A DNA stretch of 64,000 bases, from positions 8,514-72,513 of the forward strand of contig CATWQA010000007.1 of assembly GCA_958352815.1 (NCBI GenBank), in the 5' to 3' direction. The notes below the pieces were generated by a model. The model searched no databases, had not been told where the DNA came from, and saw only the letters and a program-made list of their open reading frames with translations. The position numbers and the translations under genes were made by a program. This document shows, piece after piece, positions 14,893 to 23,234 of the stretch. Position 1 is the stretch's first letter. Every line of letters begins with the position of its first letter. Source of the stretch: an uncultured Eubacteriales bacterium. GTDB taxonomy: Bacteria > Bacillota > Clostridia > Monoglobales > Monoglobaceae.

Positions 14893-15634
14893 ACCCATCA
14901 CCATTTACCTTTCTTGTGAAGTTCAGCAGTTCGTCAAGAAAGTCTTTCGGCTGCCCTCGACGCACCAATTCACCGAATACAATACCGTCTTTTAAGGCAA
15001 TCACCTTATCGGCGTAAGAAGCTGCAAAAGTGTCATGTGTTACCATAAAAATTGTTGCTCCCATTTTTTCTTTTGCGTTCAAAAATGCCTCTATTACGGC
15101 TGTACTTGATTTGGAATCAAGATTGCCCGTAGGCTCATCGGCTAAAATAATAGACGGATTGTTTGATAATGCTCTCGCAATGGAAGCCCGTTGCTTCTGT
15201 CCCCCGGAAACTTCGGCAGGATATTTTTCTGCGATTTCTCCAATGCCGAAAACGGATAACAGCATTTTGGTATTCTGCTCAATTTTGCTTTTCTGTTTTC
15301 CGGCTATAATCTGTGGCAGAAAAATATTCTCACGAATAGTCAGCCCGTTCAGTAACATAAAGTCCTGAAAAACAAAGCCAAGTTTGTGTTGCCTTATTTC
15401 AGCAAGATTATCTTCTTCGCCGGTTAAAATATCCTGCCCGTCAAGAATAACCTTTCCGCTGTCCGCGCTGATAAAGCCGGATATTACATTAAGCAACGTC
15501 GTTTTACCGCTTCCGGACGGACCCATGATAGCAACAAACTCACCATCGCGAATTGTTGCGGTAATCTCTTTCAAAACAGGATAATCTATTCCCTTTGAAC
15601 GATATGTCTTAGAAACCTTTTCAATCTGTAACAT
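14882..15634 (-). CDS. BceA-like ABC transporter ATPase
   Basis: 251 residues with Walker A GPSGSGKTT, signature VSGGQKQR, Walker B IILADEPTGNLD and switch histidine MVTHDTF. It is a LolD/MacB-class ATPase matching FtsX-type permeases. The start at 15634 is chosen because AAAGGTGATG lies just upstream; GTG at 15643 and ATG at 15640 are alternatives. It forms a transporter pair with the overlapping permease. The upstream gap (15635-15724) should contain the regulated promoter. It has two TTGATA repeats on the minus strand but no clear spacing. Confidence 0.93.
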   Translation of the reverse strand: MLQIEKVSKTYRSKGIDYPVLKEITATIRDGEFVAIMGPSGSGKTTLLNVISGFISADSGKVILDGQDILTGEEDNLAEIRQHKLGFVFQDFMLLNGLTIRENIFLPQIIAGKQKSKIEQNTKMLLSVFGIGEIAEKYPAEVSGGQKQRASIARALSNNPSIILADEPTGNLDSKSSTAVIEAFLNAKEKMGATIFMVTHDTFAASYADKVIALKDGIVFGELVRRGQPKDFLDELLNFTRKVNGDGYDA

Positions 15635-15720
15635 AAACATCACCTTTTATTACCTTTCCAAATTGCTGATTTTTGATTACAAACTCATTCTAAACGGCAA
15701 TTATCAAATATCTATCAAAT

Positions 15721-15753
15721 GAAAAAATCTCCCTGCAAAATACAGGGAGATTT
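15721..15753 (-). terminator. Terminator of the two-component operon
   Basis: An 11-bp stem AAATCTCCCTG (15725-15735)/CAGGGAGATTT (15743-15753) with a 7-base loop. On the minus strand it is followed by six T. It separates the regulator operon from the transporter operon. Confidence 0.88.
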
Positions 15754-15767
15754 CCAAAAAATATTTT

Positions 15768-16937
15768 CTATTCTGTCATTCCAAAGTACGCGGTTACGGA
15801 CGCACCCATTTTTATACCATTCGATAACATGATATTGCCGTTATGACGCTCACATAAGATTTTACAGATATTAAGACCAAGCCCTAAATGCTGTACGGTA
15901 TCAGATTTTTTCTCTGTCGTATAAAATGGGTTTGTTGCAGATTTCAGCGCAGTATCACTAAAGCCCTCTCCGTCATCTGTTACAGTTATCGAAAATGTTT
16001 CCTTATCAACGGCATATTGTATTGATATAGAAGTTTTCGCATAGCGGGTGGCGTTGGATAATAGGTTTTCAAATACCTGCATGATGATTTCCGGGTCAAC
16101 ACTAATATTTTCAACAGTGGTTTTATCCGAAATGTTTAGCGTCTTACTTTCGCAGATAATTTTAGCCGTATTACCCAGCCTTGCGATAAAGCTGTTAGCT
16201 GCCAACTGCTTTCTTACAATCGGTATATCTTCAAGACGCTGTAATGTGTTCATAGAAGAAGCGTAGTTTTTCAACCGTTCAATCTGTCCTGCCATTGCAG
16301 TATAGGTCTGCATAACATCATCAGCGCTTATTTTCCCTTGCGGTGTGTATTTTTGCAAAATGCCTAAATGTCCCTCAATAACCGTAAGGGGTGTTCGCAA
16401 GTCGTGAGAAAAAGCTGCGTTTAACTTTCTGAGCTCGTTCATCTGCCGCCACATGTCCCGATTATTATTTTCCAAAGCAGAGCGCATTTTCTCAAACGCT
16501 TTGCAAAGCAAGCCCATTTCATCGTTTCTGTCATACGAAATCATAAAATCTAAGTCATTTGTGGATATTCGGCTTGCAGATGCGGTTAAGAGCATAAGGG
16601 GCTTCTTGATTTTACTTCTGTAAAAAACAACCCCTGCTAAAATGAAGCACACAAGATAGGTAAGGGGCGGCAGTGCCCATATAGCCATTTCGTATAGCCA
16701 CATCATTTTTCCGTCATGTTCTGAAAGCGGAAATACAGATTGATTTCCCCATACTTTTACAGAGTTAAATCCCTCGACAGTTTCTGAATATTGAAAAGCA
16801 ATATCCCGCTGTGCGTTGGTGAGCAATGTTTTTTCTACCTCTACTAATAACATTGCAAGGAGAAGAAAGACAACTGCAAACAAAACGAATGCAGACAGGA
16901 TTGATAAATCTCTCAATTTATGCTTGACTTTTTCCAT
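15768..16937 (-). CDS. HAMP-containing sensor histidine kinase
   Basis: 389 residues: TM1 (about 13-33), an extracytoplasmic loop of ~50 residues, TM2 (84-105), HAMP (106-158), DHp with phosphoacceptor H178 (AAFSHDLRTPL), and HATPase with N-box NLLSNATRYA, G1 DDGEGFSD and G2 GLGLNICK. It differs from classic BceS kinases, which lack HAMP and have almost no outside loop. It may sense ligand directly or through the transporter. Its start overlaps the response-regulator gene by 25 bp, so the two are co-translated. Confidence 0.93.
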   Translation of the reverse strand: MEKVKHKLRDLSILSAFVLFAVVFLLLAMLLVEVEKTLLTNAQRDIAFQYSETVEGFNSVKVWGNQSVFPLSEHDGKMMWLYEMAIWALPPLTYLVCFILAGVVFYRSKIKKPLMLLTASASRISTNDLDFMISYDRNDEMGLLCKAFEKMRSALENNNRDMWRQMNELRKLNAAFSHDLRTPLTVIEGHLGILQKYTPQGKISADDVMQTYTAMAGQIERLKNYASSMNTLQRLEDIPIVRKQLAANSFIARLGNTAKIICESKTLNISDKTTVENISVDPEIIMQVFENLLSNATRYAKTSISIQYAVDKETFSITVTDDGEGFSDTALKSATNPFYTTEKKSDTVQHLGLGLNICKILCERHNGNIMLSNGIKMGASVTAYFGMTE

Positions 16938-17599
16938 TTATAGCCCACTCCCCAAACTGTTTCAATATATTGCTTTGCCCCCACTGCGGCGAACTTTGCC
17001 CGAATTTTCCTGATATGCTCCGCCACAACAGAGTTATTTCCTAATCCATCTAATCCCCATGCAGCTTCATAAAGGCGTTCCTTGTCAAAGACTTGTCCGG
17101 GATTTTGCGAAAGCACTTCAAGTATATCAAACTCTTTTTTCAATAGCGGGATTTCGTTCCCGTTCCAATATACTGCACGTTCTAAATAGTCAATAGCTAA
17201 TTGCTTGTCAAACAAAATACGGGGTTTTGTTTGATTACGATTTTCACGCCGCAAATGTGCAGATACACGCGCACCTAATTCATCAATGGAAAAAGGCTTC
17301 ACAATATAGTCATCTCCGCCGGCACCGAAGCCCTTTATTTTATCACTATCCTCTACGTTGGCAGTTAAAAAGAGTATAGGGCAAGAAACAAAATCTCTTA
17401 TACTTTTGCAAAGTGAAAGTCCGTCTATATCCGGCATATTGATGTCAAGAAGAATAATATCGGGATTAAGGGATAGTCGTTGTAAGGCTTCCTGCCCTCC
17501 GGCTGCGGTAATTACATCATAGCCGTCAAGAGAGAAAAAGCGTTTTAGCATATTCAATATTTCTATTTCATCATCTACTATCATTATTTTTTGCGCCAT
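16913..17599 (-). CDS. OmpR-family response regulator
   Basis: 228 residues. The receiver domain (1-118) has acidic pocket DDE, phosphoacceptor D52 (LLDINMPDIDG) and switch lysine VKPFS. The winged-helix DNA-binding domain follows (LLKKEFDILEVLSQNPGQV, ending YIETVWGVGYKW). AGGAGG (17607-17612) lies 7 bases upstream of the ATG. Partner of the adjacent kinase; the likely target is the downstream transporter operon. Confidence 0.94.
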   Translation of the reverse strand: MAQKIMIVDDEIEILNMLKRFFSLDGYDVITAAGGQEALQRLSLNPDIILLDINMPDIDGLSLCKSIRDFVSCPILFLTANVEDSDKIKGFGAGGDDYIVKPFSIDELGARVSAHLRRENRNQTKPRILFDKQLAIDYLERAVYWNGNEIPLLKKEFDILEVLSQNPGQVFDKERLYEAAWGLDGLGNNSVVAEHIRKIRAKFAAVGAKQYIETVWGVGYKWKKSSIN

Positions 17600-17737
17600 T
17601 GTTGCACCTCCTCAATAGGCAATGGTATCATTTCTTTTTCAAATTATTATCAACTCTCTGCACATTGTCAGTATGATTATACTCGGACGGGCGAACAATA
17701 GCAAGAGTCCGAATATGAATTATTTTAGTGCATAGCA

Positions 17738-17878
17738 ATGTTGTTAGCTGATGAGGAAATTAATATACAGGAAATTGCCCGTCGATTAGGACATTCAGAT
17801 GTAACGATGATATGGAATATATACAGTGTGCCCCGAGAAGAGGAGTGGGCTCTAAAGATTTTGAACAAAATTAGATAA
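17738..17878 (+). pseudogene. C-terminal fragment of a tyrosine recombinase (integrase)
   Basis: About 47 codons reading LLADEEINIQEIARRLGHSD and then IWNIYS, ending KILNKIR. This is the end of a phage/ICE-type tyrosine integrase: the LGH box and the nucleophile Tyr are present, while the Arg and HxxR blocks are gone. A stop at 17726-17728 closes the frame upstream. It points at the 3' end of tRNA-Ser 64 bp away, the usual place for such integrases. Confidence 0.8.
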
Positions 17879-17941
17879 AACAGTGCAAAATTCGTGTTGG
17901 ACGAACAAGAACCGCCGTAAATACGGCGGTCCTCGCTGCTA

Positions 17942-18030
17942 TGGCGGAGAAGGTGGGATTCGAACCCACGGCCCTCAAGGGGTATCATGATTTCGAGTCA
18001 TGTCCGTTATGACCACTTCGATACTTCTCC
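17942..18030 (-). tRNA. tRNA-Ser (CGA)
   Basis: An 89-nt tRNA with the long variable arm of class II tRNAs. Acceptor GGAGAAG (18030-18024)/CTTCTCC, anticodon stem CATGA/TCATG with CGA (17995-17993), T arm GTGGG/CCCAC, discriminator G and encoded CCA (17944-17942). Its 3' end faces the integrase fragment. Confidence 0.95.
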
Positions 18031-18062
18031 GTATATTTGTGAAATGCTCACACAACTATTTC

Positions 18063-18091
18063 ATTATACCACATAATTTTTATTTATGCAA
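18063..18091 (-). promoter_or_regulatory. Promoter of tRNA-Ser
   Basis: Minus strand TTGCAT (18091-18086), 17-base spacer, TATAAT (18068-18063), 32 bases before the tRNA. Confidence 0.8.
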
Positions 18092-18250
18092 GGGGTTTAT
18101 AAAAATATTTTTAAATTTTATGTATATGCTTTTGCAAATATCTTAATACAGCCTGTGAAAACGGGTTGATTTTATTGTTTTTATTCAAAAAAGGTTAATA
18201 GTGGCAATTGAAATTTGGCAATTGTCACGTCAAAAATTTTTTAAAAATAC

Positions 18251-18279
18251 TTGTCTAATCAAAATTGATATGGTATAAT
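18251..18279 (+). promoter_or_regulatory. Promoter of tig
   Basis: TTGTCT (18251-18256), 17-base spacer, TATAAT (18274-18279). The spacer 18031-18326 contains this and the divergent tRNA-Ser promoter and no gene. Confidence 0.75.
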
Positions 18280-18326
18280 TAACAAATGCGTAATAAACAG
18301 AAAATAAACATAGTGAGGTAATACTA

Positions 18327-19607
18327 ATGGGTAATGTAGAGAGAACAGAAAAGAATACGGTTACTTTTGAATTTTCGGTTTCACCCGAGGAGTTTGAAAA
18401 AGCGGTTCAGAAGTCTTATAAGAAGAATGTTAAGAAGATTAACCTGCCGGGATTCAGAAAAGGTAAAGCTCCCAGAGTTCTTATTGAAAAGACATACGGC
18501 AAGGAAGTGTTCTATGAGGATGCTATTAACTTTGTTCTTCCGGACGCATATGATAAAGCAGTGGAGGAAAACAATCTTTCTCCCGTTGCTCAGCCGGAGG
18601 TTGACTTAAAGAGCGACGCAATCGACCCCACTCAGGATATAGTATTTACGGCGAAAGTTGTTGTAAAGCCCGAGTTTGAGCTTGGCGAGTACAAGGGTGT
18701 TAAAGTTGAGAAGGCGTCTTATGAGACGACAGAAGACGACGTAAATGAGGAAATCGATAAGATCAGAGAGAGAAATTCAAGACTTGTTCCCGTTGAGGAC
18801 AGGGCGGTTCAGGCTGACGACATTGTCAACATTGATTTTGACGGTTCTGTTGACGGCGTTCCCTTTGAGGGCGGCAAGGGCGAAAACTTTGACCTGACGA
18901 TCGGTTCCGGTCAGTTTATTCCGGGCTTTGAGGATCAGCTTCTCGGCGCAAACACAGGCGATGAGGTTGACGTAAACGTCACATTCCCCGAGGAGTATCA
19001 CGCGGAAGAGCTTTCCGGCAAGGCTGCTTTGTTCAAGGTTAAGATTAACTCAATCAAGTTCAAGGAGCTTCCTGAGGCGGATGACGATTTTGCTATGGAC
19101 GTCAGCGAATTTGATACGTTTGATGAATATAAAGCCGATGTTAAGGCAAAACTTGATAAGGCAAACGAGGATAAGGCGAAGCACGAGAATGAGCAGAACG
19201 TTATTGACGCTGTCTGCGAGAACACGGAAATTGACATTCCTGTGGAGATGATAAATTCTCAGATTGACAACATGGTTAGAGACATGGATATGCAGATGCG
19301 TTATCAGGGTCTTGACCTTAACACGTACATGAAGTATACAGGTCAGACAATGGATGCAATTCGTGACCAGTATAAGCCCGAAGCAGAAAAGCGGGTTAAG
19401 ACAACTCTCGTTCTGGAAAAGGTTTCAGAGGTTGAGAACATTGAGGTAACCGATGAGGATGTTGAGAACGAGTACAAGACAATCAGTGAAGAAAACGGCA
19501 TGAAGGTTGAGGATATCAAGAAGTATATAAGCGAGAGCGACATAAAAGACAGGATAAAGGCGCAGAAGTCCATTGAGTTCCTGGTGAGCAATGCCGATTT
19601 TGAGTAA
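18327..19607 (+). CDS. tig: Trigger factor
   Basis: 426 residues, the family's length. A ribosome-bound chaperone and peptidyl-prolyl isomerase that shelters nascent chains at the exit tunnel. The ribosome-docking signature GFRKGKAPR is near residue 45. The FKBP-type domain follows around residues 155-245 (VNIDFDGSVDGVPFEGG, FIPGFEDQLLG). The C-terminal helical arms begin near 255. GAGG precedes the ATG. It is followed by clpP and clpX, a classic Firmicute order. Confidence 0.97.
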   Translation: MGNVERTEKNTVTFEFSVSPEEFEKAVQKSYKKNVKKINLPGFRKGKAPRVLIEKTYGKEVFYEDAINFVLPDAYDKAVEENNLSPVAQPEVDLKSDAIDPTQDIVFTAKVVVKPEFELGEYKGVKVEKASYETTEDDVNEEIDKIRERNSRLVPVEDRAVQADDIVNIDFDGSVDGVPFEGGKGENFDLTIGSGQFIPGFEDQLLGANTGDEVDVNVTFPEEYHAEELSGKAALFKVKINSIKFKELPEADDDFAMDVSEFDTFDEYKADVKAKLDKANEDKAKHENEQNVIDAVCENTEIDIPVEMINSQIDNMVRDMDMQMRYQGLDLNTYMKYTGQTMDAIRDQYKPEAEKRVKTTLVLEKVSEVENIEVTDEDVENEYKTISEENGMKVEDIKKYISESDIKDRIKAQKSIEFLVSNADFE

Positions 19608-19628
19608 TTTTAGTTAAGACGTTATGGT

Positions 19629-19658
19629 AAGGTTGGTTTGATTATTCAAATCAGCCTT
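19629..19658 (+). terminator. Hairpin between tig and clpP, probable attenuator
   Basis: A 13-bp stem with two G-U pairs (AAGGTTGGTTTGA/TCAAATCAGCCTT) and a TTAT loop, followed by ATTGTATCAT. The weak T-run suggests partial termination, letting clpP and clpX be read at a different level. Confidence 0.5.
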
Positions 19659-19698
19659 ATTGTATCATACTTATTAAATTTTTTATGGAGGTCATAAT

Positions 19699-20301
19699 AT
19701 GAACAGCGAGATTATTAGAAATGCCACAATACCTTATGTAATAGAGCAGACCGGTCGAGGCGAGCGTTCTTATGATATTTTCTCAAGATTGCTCAAGGAC
19801 AGGATTATATTTTTGTCGGACGAGGTAAACGACACAACTGCCAGTCTGGTTGTAGCTCAGCTTCTTTTCCTGGACAGTGAGGATCCCGATAAGGACATTA
19901 ACCTTTATATCAACAGCCCCGGCGGTTCGGTTACTGCAGGAATGGCAATCTATGACACAATGCAGTATACAAAGGCGGACGTTTCCACAATTTGCGTGGG
20001 CATGGCGGCTTCAATGGGAGCATTTTTACTGTCAGCGGGAGCAAAGGGAAAGAGATTTGCTCTGCCCAACAGTGAAATTATGATTCACCAGCCTTTGGGT
20101 GGCGTTCAGGGTCAGACAACCGATATGAAAATTCATGTTGACCGTATGATTAAGATTAAGGAAAACATTAATAAAATTCTCAGCGCCAATACAGGTCAGC
20201 CGCTTGAAGTTATCAAGCGAGACACTGAAAGAGATAATTTTATGGAGGCGCAGCAGGCTCTGGAGTACGGCCTGATTGACAAAATTGTTACAAAGCGTTA
20301 A
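19699..20301 (+). CDS. clpP: ATP-dependent Clp protease proteolytic subunit
   Basis: 200 residues. The catalytic triad is visible: S105 (GMAASMGAF), H130 (MIHQPLGG) and D179 (DTERDNF). The N-terminal axial loop region is IPYVIEQTGRGERSYD. It assembles as a double heptamer and degrades substrates unfolded by ClpX, encoded next. GGAGG lies upstream of the ATG. Confidence 0.98.
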   Translation: MNSEIIRNATIPYVIEQTGRGERSYDIFSRLLKDRIIFLSDEVNDTTASLVVAQLLFLDSEDPDKDINLYINSPGGSVTAGMAIYDTMQYTKADVSTICVGMAASMGAFLLSAGAKGKRFALPNSEIMIHQPLGGVQGQTTDMKIHVDRMIKIKENINKILSANTGQPLEVIKRDTERDNFMEAQQALEYGLIDKIVTKR

Positions 20302-20322
20302 TTATTTTATGGAGGAATGTGT

Positions 20323-21582
20323 ATGCCCGGTAAAAATTCTAACGGCAATGCTGTTTGTTCGTTTTGCGGAAAGAGCAAGCCGCAGGTAAATAAGCTTATT
20401 CAGGGTCCTACCGCCAATATTTGCGATGAATGTGTTGAACTATGCCTGGAGATATTGGATATGGATGCTGATGAAAATGAAAGATCGGGAGCAAAGCTGG
20501 AAAGTCTAAGCGAGCTGCCAAAGCCGAAGGAGCTTCACAGCTACTTAAACGACTATATTATAGGTCAGGACGAGGCGAAAAAAGCACTGTCCGTTGCTAT
20601 ATACAACCATTATAAGAGGATTGAGTCCGCAGGCTCTGATGACGATGTTGAGCTTCAAAAGAGCAATATTCTTATGATAGGTCCCACAGGCTCCGGAAAG
20701 ACATTTTTGGCGCAGACAATGGCAAAGCGGCTTAAGGTACCCTTTGTTATTGCGGATGCAACATCCTTAACCGAAGCCGGATATGTGGGCGAAGATGTGG
20801 AGAATATTTTGCTGAAGCTCATTCAGGAGGCTGATTTTGACGTATCTCTTGCCGAAAAGGGAATTGTATATATTGATGAAGTTGACAAGATTTCCAGAAA
20901 ATCCGAAAATCCGTCTATAACAAGAGACGTCAGCGGCGAGGGCGTGCAGCAGACGCTGTTGAAAATTCTTGAGGGAACTGTGGCAAACGTGCCTCCCAAC
21001 GGCGGCAGAAAGCACCCTCATCAGGATTTTATTCAGATTGACACCACAAATATTTTGTTTATTTGCGGCGGAGCCTTTGAAGGGCTTGATAAGATTATTG
21101 AGTCCAGAGTTTATGACAAGAGCCTGGGCTTTGGTGCGAAGGTTGAGAGCAAGAAAGATCGCAACCGAGGCGACATTTTGAGACAAATTATTCCCGAGGA
21201 CTTGGTTAAGTTCGGTCTTATTCCGGAATTAATCGGCAGACTGCCGATTATTGCCACGCTGGACACCTTGAACCGCGAGGCTCTTATGCAAATTTTCAAG
21301 GAGCCCAAAAACTCTCTGCTAAAGCAGTACAAGGCTCTGATGAAGATGGACGGCGTTGAGTTGGAGTTTGACGACGAAGCTGTTGCCGAGATTGCGGAGA
21401 AGGCTGTTAAACGTGAAACAGGGGCAAGAGGTCTTAGGACTATTGTTGAGGATATTATGCTTGACATAATGTATGAAATTCCCTCAATGAAAAACGTTGA
21501 AAGGGTTACAATCACAAAGGATGCGGTTCAGAAAAAGTCCGGTCCTAAGCTAACCTACAGAAGCAATAGCAAATCGGCTTAG
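20323..21582 (+). CDS. clpX: ATP-dependent Clp protease ATPase subunit ClpX
   Basis: 419 residues. The N-terminal zinc-binding domain has four cysteines (CSFCGK and CDECVELC). The AAA+ domain has Walker A GPTGSGKT, Walker B VYIDEVDK and sensor-2 region ETGARGLR. The ClpP-docking loop reads LGFG rather than IGF. The ATG at 20323 is chosen because GGAGG (20311-20315) is 7 bases upstream; the ATG at 20317 is only one base from it. It unfolds tagged proteins and feeds them to ClpP. Confidence 0.97.
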   Translation: MPGKNSNGNAVCSFCGKSKPQVNKLIQGPTANICDECVELCLEILDMDADENERSGAKLESLSELPKPKELHSYLNDYIIGQDEAKKALSVAIYNHYKRIESAGSDDDVELQKSNILMIGPTGSGKTFLAQTMAKRLKVPFVIADATSLTEAGYVGEDVENILLKLIQEADFDVSLAEKGIVYIDEVDKISRKSENPSITRDVSGEGVQQTLLKILEGTVANVPPNGGRKHPHQDFIQIDTTNILFICGGAFEGLDKIIESRVYDKSLGFGAKVESKKDRNRGDILRQIIPEDLVKFGLIPELIGRLPIIATLDTLNREALMQIFKEPKNSLLKQYKALMKMDGVELEFDDEAVAEIAEKAVKRETGARGLRTIVEDIMLDIMYEIPSMKNVERVTITKDAVQKKSGPKLTYRSNSKSA

Positions 21583-21623
21583 TTTTTAGGGCGTGGCTCT
21601 CATTTAGTTTTATTTTGAATTTT

Positions 21624-21660
21624 AGATTAGCGGATATAATTACTTATTCGCTAATCTTTT
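21624..21660 (+). terminator. Terminator of the clpX transcript
   Basis: A 9-bp stem AGATTAGCG (21624-21632)/CGCTAATCT (21649-21657) with a long AT-rich loop and TTT after it. The palindrome lies directly before the metal-transporter genes, so an operator (for example for Zur) is an alternative reading. Confidence 0.6.
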
Positions 21661-21686
21661 AAATTGTGAACAACGGGGTTGATTTT

Positions 21687-22394
21687 ATGGCGCTGATTAG
21701 GTGCGAAAATGTCAGTCTGGGCTATGACTGGCTGCAGGTTATAAAAAATATTAACTTTGAAATAAACAGCGGCGATTATTACAGCATAATAGGAAGAAAC
21801 GGCAGCGGCAAAAGCACGCTGCTTAAGGCTTTGCTCAGGCTGAAATCGCCCGAGAACGGCAAGATTGTATATGGCGAGAATTTAAGTCAAAAGGACATAG
21901 GCTATCTCGCACAGCATACTCCTGTTCAGAAGGACTTCCCCGCCTCTGTCAGCGAGGTTGTGTTGTCAGGCTGCATAAAGGGACGGGGCTTCAAGCCATT
22001 TTATACAAAAAGTGACAAGGAGCTTGCCTATGAAAAGATGAATTTCCTGGGAATTATGAGTATTAAGAATAAGTGTTTTAGGGAGCTCAGCGGCGGACAG
22101 CAGCAGAGGGTTCTTCTTGCAAGGGCGATGTGCGCCGCCAAAAGAATTTTGTTTTTGGACGAGCCTGTTACGGGGCTTGATCCGGTTGTGACTACGGAAT
22201 TTTTTGATATAATCAAAAGGATGCACAAGGACGGCATGACAATAGTTATGGTTTCTCATGACATTCACTGCGCCGTAAAATATTCAAGCCGCATTCTTCA
22301 TCTGGAAAACGGTGTTCTGTTTGACGGAACAGCAGAGGAGTACAAGCATTCAAAGGTCGGAATTGAATTTGTGGGAGGTCATAAGCATGATTGA
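21687..22394 (+). CDS. znuC: Zinc/manganese-type ABC transporter ATPase
   Basis: About 235 residues. Walker A is GRNGSGKST, signature ELSGGQQQR, Walker B ILFLDEPVTGLD, switch MVSHDIH. Layout and partner match the ZnuC/AdcC group of metal importers. ATG at 21687 is preferred to the GTG at 21666 because GGGG sits 9-12 bases before it. The last eight bases overlap the permease gene. Zn versus Mn cannot be told from the ATPase. No substrate-binding lipoprotein gene is adjacent. Confidence 0.88.
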   Translation: MALIRCENVSLGYDWLQVIKNINFEINSGDYYSIIGRNGSGKSTLLKALLRLKSPENGKIVYGENLSQKDIGYLAQHTPVQKDFPASVSEVVLSGCIKGRGFKPFYTKSDKELAYEKMNFLGIMSIKNKCFRELSGGQQQRVLLARAMCAAKRILFLDEPVTGLDPVVTTEFFDIIKRMHKDGMTIVMVSHDIHCAVKYSSRILHLENGVLFDGTAEEYKHSKVGIEFVGGHKHD

Positions 22395-23205
22395 TACCTT
22401 ACATATAATGCTCTCTTATACTTTTATTGTCCGTGCTCTTATTGTGGGTGTTCTGGTTTCTCTGTGTGCCGCTCTGCTCGGTGTCAGCCTTGTTTTAAAA
22501 CGTTATTCCATGATCGGAGACGGCTTGAGCCATGTGGGATTTGGAGCTATAGCTGTGGCTACGGCATTTAATTGGGCGCCTATGGAATTTACTATACCGA
22601 CGGTTATTATCGCCGCCTTTCTGCTGCTTAGAATAAGCGAAAACAGCAGCATAAAGGGCGATAGCGCAATAGCTATGATTTCTGCAGGCTCCCTTGCGGT
22701 GGGCATTCTTGTAGCGTCAATGACAACGGGCATGAACACCGATATAAACAGCTATCTGTTCGGAAGTATACTTGCCATGACAGTTGACGATGTGATTTTA
22801 AGCGTTGTGCTGTCTGTAATAGTGCTGATTTTGTTTGTTTTGTTCTATAACAAGATTTTTGCCGTTACCTTTGATGAGACGTTTGCAAACGCAACGGGAA
22901 TCAAGGCGAATGTGTATAATATGCTGATTGCCGTTTTAACGTCAATAACCATTGTTCTGGGAATGAGAATGATGGGAGCTCTGCTGATTTCGAGCCTGAT
23001 AATCTTCCCTGCTTTAACGGCAATGCGAGTGTGCAAATATTTTAAGTCTGTAGTGGTTTTATCGGCAGTTATTTCGATTGTATGCTTTGTGTCGGGACTG
23101 ATTGTATCGTACTTTTTCTCGACCCCCACAGGCGCAACAGTGGTTGTAATCAATATTATTGCTTTTATAATTCTTTCCGCAGCAGGAAAGCTCATACGAA
23201 GATAA
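22387..23205 (+). CDS. znuB: Zinc/manganese-type ABC transporter permease
   Basis: 272 residues with eight or so hydrophobic segments of the ABC-3 family (ALIVGVLVSLCAALLGVSLVL; GLSHVGFGAIAV; LLISSLIIFPALTAM; GLIVSYFFSTPTGA). The ATG at 22387 sits inside the ATPase gene end with GGGAGG 7 bases upstream. It forms the membrane channel for the ATPase before it. Confidence 0.9.
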   Translation: MIDTLHIMLSYTFIVRALIVGVLVSLCAALLGVSLVLKRYSMIGDGLSHVGFGAIAVATAFNWAPMEFTIPTVIIAAFLLLRISENSSIKGDSAIAMISAGSLAVGILVASMTTGMNTDINSYLFGSILAMTVDDVILSVVLSVIVLILFVLFYNKIFAVTFDETFANATGIKANVYNMLIAVLTSITIVLGMRMMGALLISSLIIFPALTAMRVCKYFKSVVVLSAVISIVCFVSGLIVSYFFSTPTGATVVVINIIAFIILSAAGKLIRR

Positions 23206-23234
23206 AAACGGCAGCCCTGGGCTGCCATTTTTGT
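23204..23234. terminator. Terminator after the metal transporter
   Basis: Stem GGCAGC (23210-23215)/GCTGCC (23221-23226), extendable by two C-G pairs, preceded by AAAAAC and followed by ATTTTTG. It serves both convergent genes. Confidence 0.85.
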
